This document shows positions 62,310 through 64,000 of a DNA stretch of 64,000 bases, one piece after another. This DNA is from Kappaphycus alvarezii (Eukaryota > Rhodophyta > Florideophyceae > Gigartinales > Solieriaceae). Position numbers and translations under genes: made by a program. Each line of letters starts with the position of its first letter. Position 1 is the first letter of the stretch. Location of the stretch: positions 744,001-808,000 of the forward strand of contig NADL03000681.1 of the NCBI GenBank assembly GCA_002205965.3, in the 5' to 3' direction. The notes beneath the pieces were generated by a model. The model had not been told where the DNA came from, ran no database searches, and saw only the letters and a list, made by a program, of their open reading frames with translations.

Positions 62310-64000
62310 TCGTAACGAAACACCAAACAAGCAAATATTGAATCTGCCCGCTGATTAACCACTCACCGCAATTGGGCGATGTTTACAATGCTTTGGCACA
62401 CTCTAATGCACAATCAACACTATAGTGTATTTTCCGGACAAACCGCTGTGTGCTGGAGAGGTCACGGACCGTGACCTCTTCCGCATCATCCGCGAAACGA
62501 AAATCCTGTGCTCTTTCGCGAAACGGAAAAAGAAACATACAAAAATTTGAACCGGTCCCCCGCCGATCAACCACTCCGGTCACCGCAACCGCCGACGCCG
62601 CCGTCTTTTTCAATTCTGGTTGGTTGAGCGCTCGGCCGCTTCGCTGTCCTGTGCGACCCAGCCGCGCGCAAAATGTGCGACCCAGCCACGTGCAAAATGT
62701 GCGACCCAGCCGTGCGTACAATGTGCTGTCGGCTGGGTCGCACACCAGCCGCACGACGGCGGTGGACTCGGAAATCTCCGAATTTTCTTCTGTTTTCGGA
62801 GAATCCCTATTTTCGAGTTGCACGACGTCTGGAAACATCCAAAGCATCAGCATTCGATGTGCGCCGGCACTTTAATTTTTGGGGCTGAGTGCAGTCGACG
62901 GTTCAACTGCGGCCGCTGAGCATCTCGCGGCATTCTGGAGGGGGCTATACCTGGGGCCGTATATTAAGGGATGAATTGTGATCGTAGTTTGATTTACCAC
63001 GACATGGTCAGTACACTTATGCAGCGCTGAGCAAAGCTTTAACGTATGAAAAGGGCAGAAAGAACAGAGAGGAGATTCGTGAAATCAATCTTGCGGGTGG
63101 AAGAAAGCCGTTGGGTAGTTGATCCTGGATATGAGAAACGGGAAACAGGCAAATCAATGTAATGGAACGCAGGTCAACACGTGTGCTACCGGGTCGTGTG
63201 TGGACCACTGCAACCAAAAAACTGTCGCCACTGGCCAAAGGATCGATGATTTCGCGGCAAGGTGCGTGGCAGAGGCCTATGTCCGTAGAGAACAAGAGCA
63301 TGATCCATCGTGGCACAGGAGAGAAGACTAGCAAGATCAGATGCCTGGGCAACAAATCTTGCTTGCTTGAACACACGGCAAATCATACGTCTATACATCA
63401 TTGCTCCGAGTATAAACGCCTGCTCGATCTATGGCGAGCGTTTGAATGCACTCAAAGAAGGGTGGAATGCTCAGAAAGATGTTGTGGTTCCATATCGGCA
63501 CGTACAATCAAACTGCTTGCGCCATGCAACACTCAATCACTATTAACTCCCCACTGTGTGATCCCAACCGCCGTAACCCGTCAACAGGGTGATCGAAGGA
63601 AAGGACGCGTGGGTGAGCTCCGTGGGGGCCCGATTCCCCAGAGGCCCACATGTGGATCACTTCAACCTTTCTTCCCCCGCAACATGTTCTAACTCCACCT
63701 AACTCTATGCCCCATTGCGCAGCATTCCCGCCACAAACTGTCATGACGAGCCCCTACTCATCGCCCCGCCACGTCACCCGCCCCTTCAAAATCGCCAATA
63801 TGCCCCCGTCCATTCAAACCTGCCCCGCTCATTGATCCCGCCTCTGTGTCTATCAATTGCCTTTTCCTCTCCCTTTTTTCCGTTTCCTGCCTTTGTTTCT
63901 CAAACTTCTCTATCATACCCCTCGCTTCCTCACCCTCTAACTATCTTGGACCCACTTCAAACTCCCCAATCTTTCTTTTCCTACCGCACTCTCACAACGT
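62310..64000 (+). repeat. Dispersed repeat block, copy 2
   Basis: Colinear with 51,842-53,560 and running off the right edge. It contains an 11-bp palindrome arm pair with 1-nt centre at 62,457-62,479 (core GGTCACGG-A-CCGTGACC), the palindrome ACACTATAGTGT at 62,417-62,428, and three tandem copies of a 24-bp unit (TGTGCGACCCAGCC...) at about 62,650-62,720, absent or single in copy 1. No protein assigned. Confidence 0.85.

Overview
This 64 kb window is nuclear DNA of a eukaryote. It contains Ty3/gypsy and Ty1/copia retrotransposons, DIRS-like tyrosine-recombinase retrotransposons, Tc1/mariner-type transposase relics and eukaryote-only host genes (a SCYL1-type pseudokinase and a FAF2/UBXD8-type ERAD protein). 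The host genes have no obvious introns and sit in one compact block between transposon-rich stretches. An RsmE-type rRNA methyltransferase, a bacterial/organellar family, hints at a plastid-bearing host. Together this fits an intron-poor, transposon-rich alga, most likely a red alga. That placement is inference; no sequence search was possible.

Layout. 1-725 is a decayed copia gag (minus strand). About 726-7,370 is AT-rich and mostly gene-free. 7,370-8,379 is a broken pogo/Tigger transposase (minus). 9,018-12,160 is a DIRS-like retrotransposon, abutted by a complete gypsy element at 12,222-21,211. That gypsy element carries a 3.4 kb non-pol region with a dense array of short hairpins, tandem repeats and a 427-codon antisense ORF. 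21,362-22,280 is a second DDE transposase relic (minus). 23,053-27,358 is a copia-type element with gag, protease and integrase but no reverse transcriptase. 27,669-28,523 is an unidentified broken coding relic. 29,025-35,180 is a gypsy chromovirus with 429-bp LTRs and a C-terminal chromodomain. 35,665-36,115 looks like a LINE remnant.

The host-gene block runs from about 37,180 to 50,020: aldo/keto reductase (+), RsmE-type methyltransferase (+), SCYL1-like pseudokinase (-), FAF2/UBXD8-like UBA-UAS-UBX protein (+), a triplicated 277-bp tandem repeat, a proline-rich ORF with a canonical destruction box (+), and a coiled-coil protein (-). Two related copies of a non-coding-looking repeat block lie at 51,842-53,560 and 62,310-64,000. 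Between them a second DIRS-like element (55,234-59,438) has about 180-bp direct terminal repeats. Its right repeat is split by a 710-bp solo LTR with a perfect 5-bp target duplication.

Nearly every long reading frame, in host genes and transposons alike, is interrupted by single-base frameshifts while homology continues across them. This suggests either uncorrected indel errors in a long-read assembly or extensive pseudogenisation. Protein-level calls are therefore more reliable than exact ORF limits.
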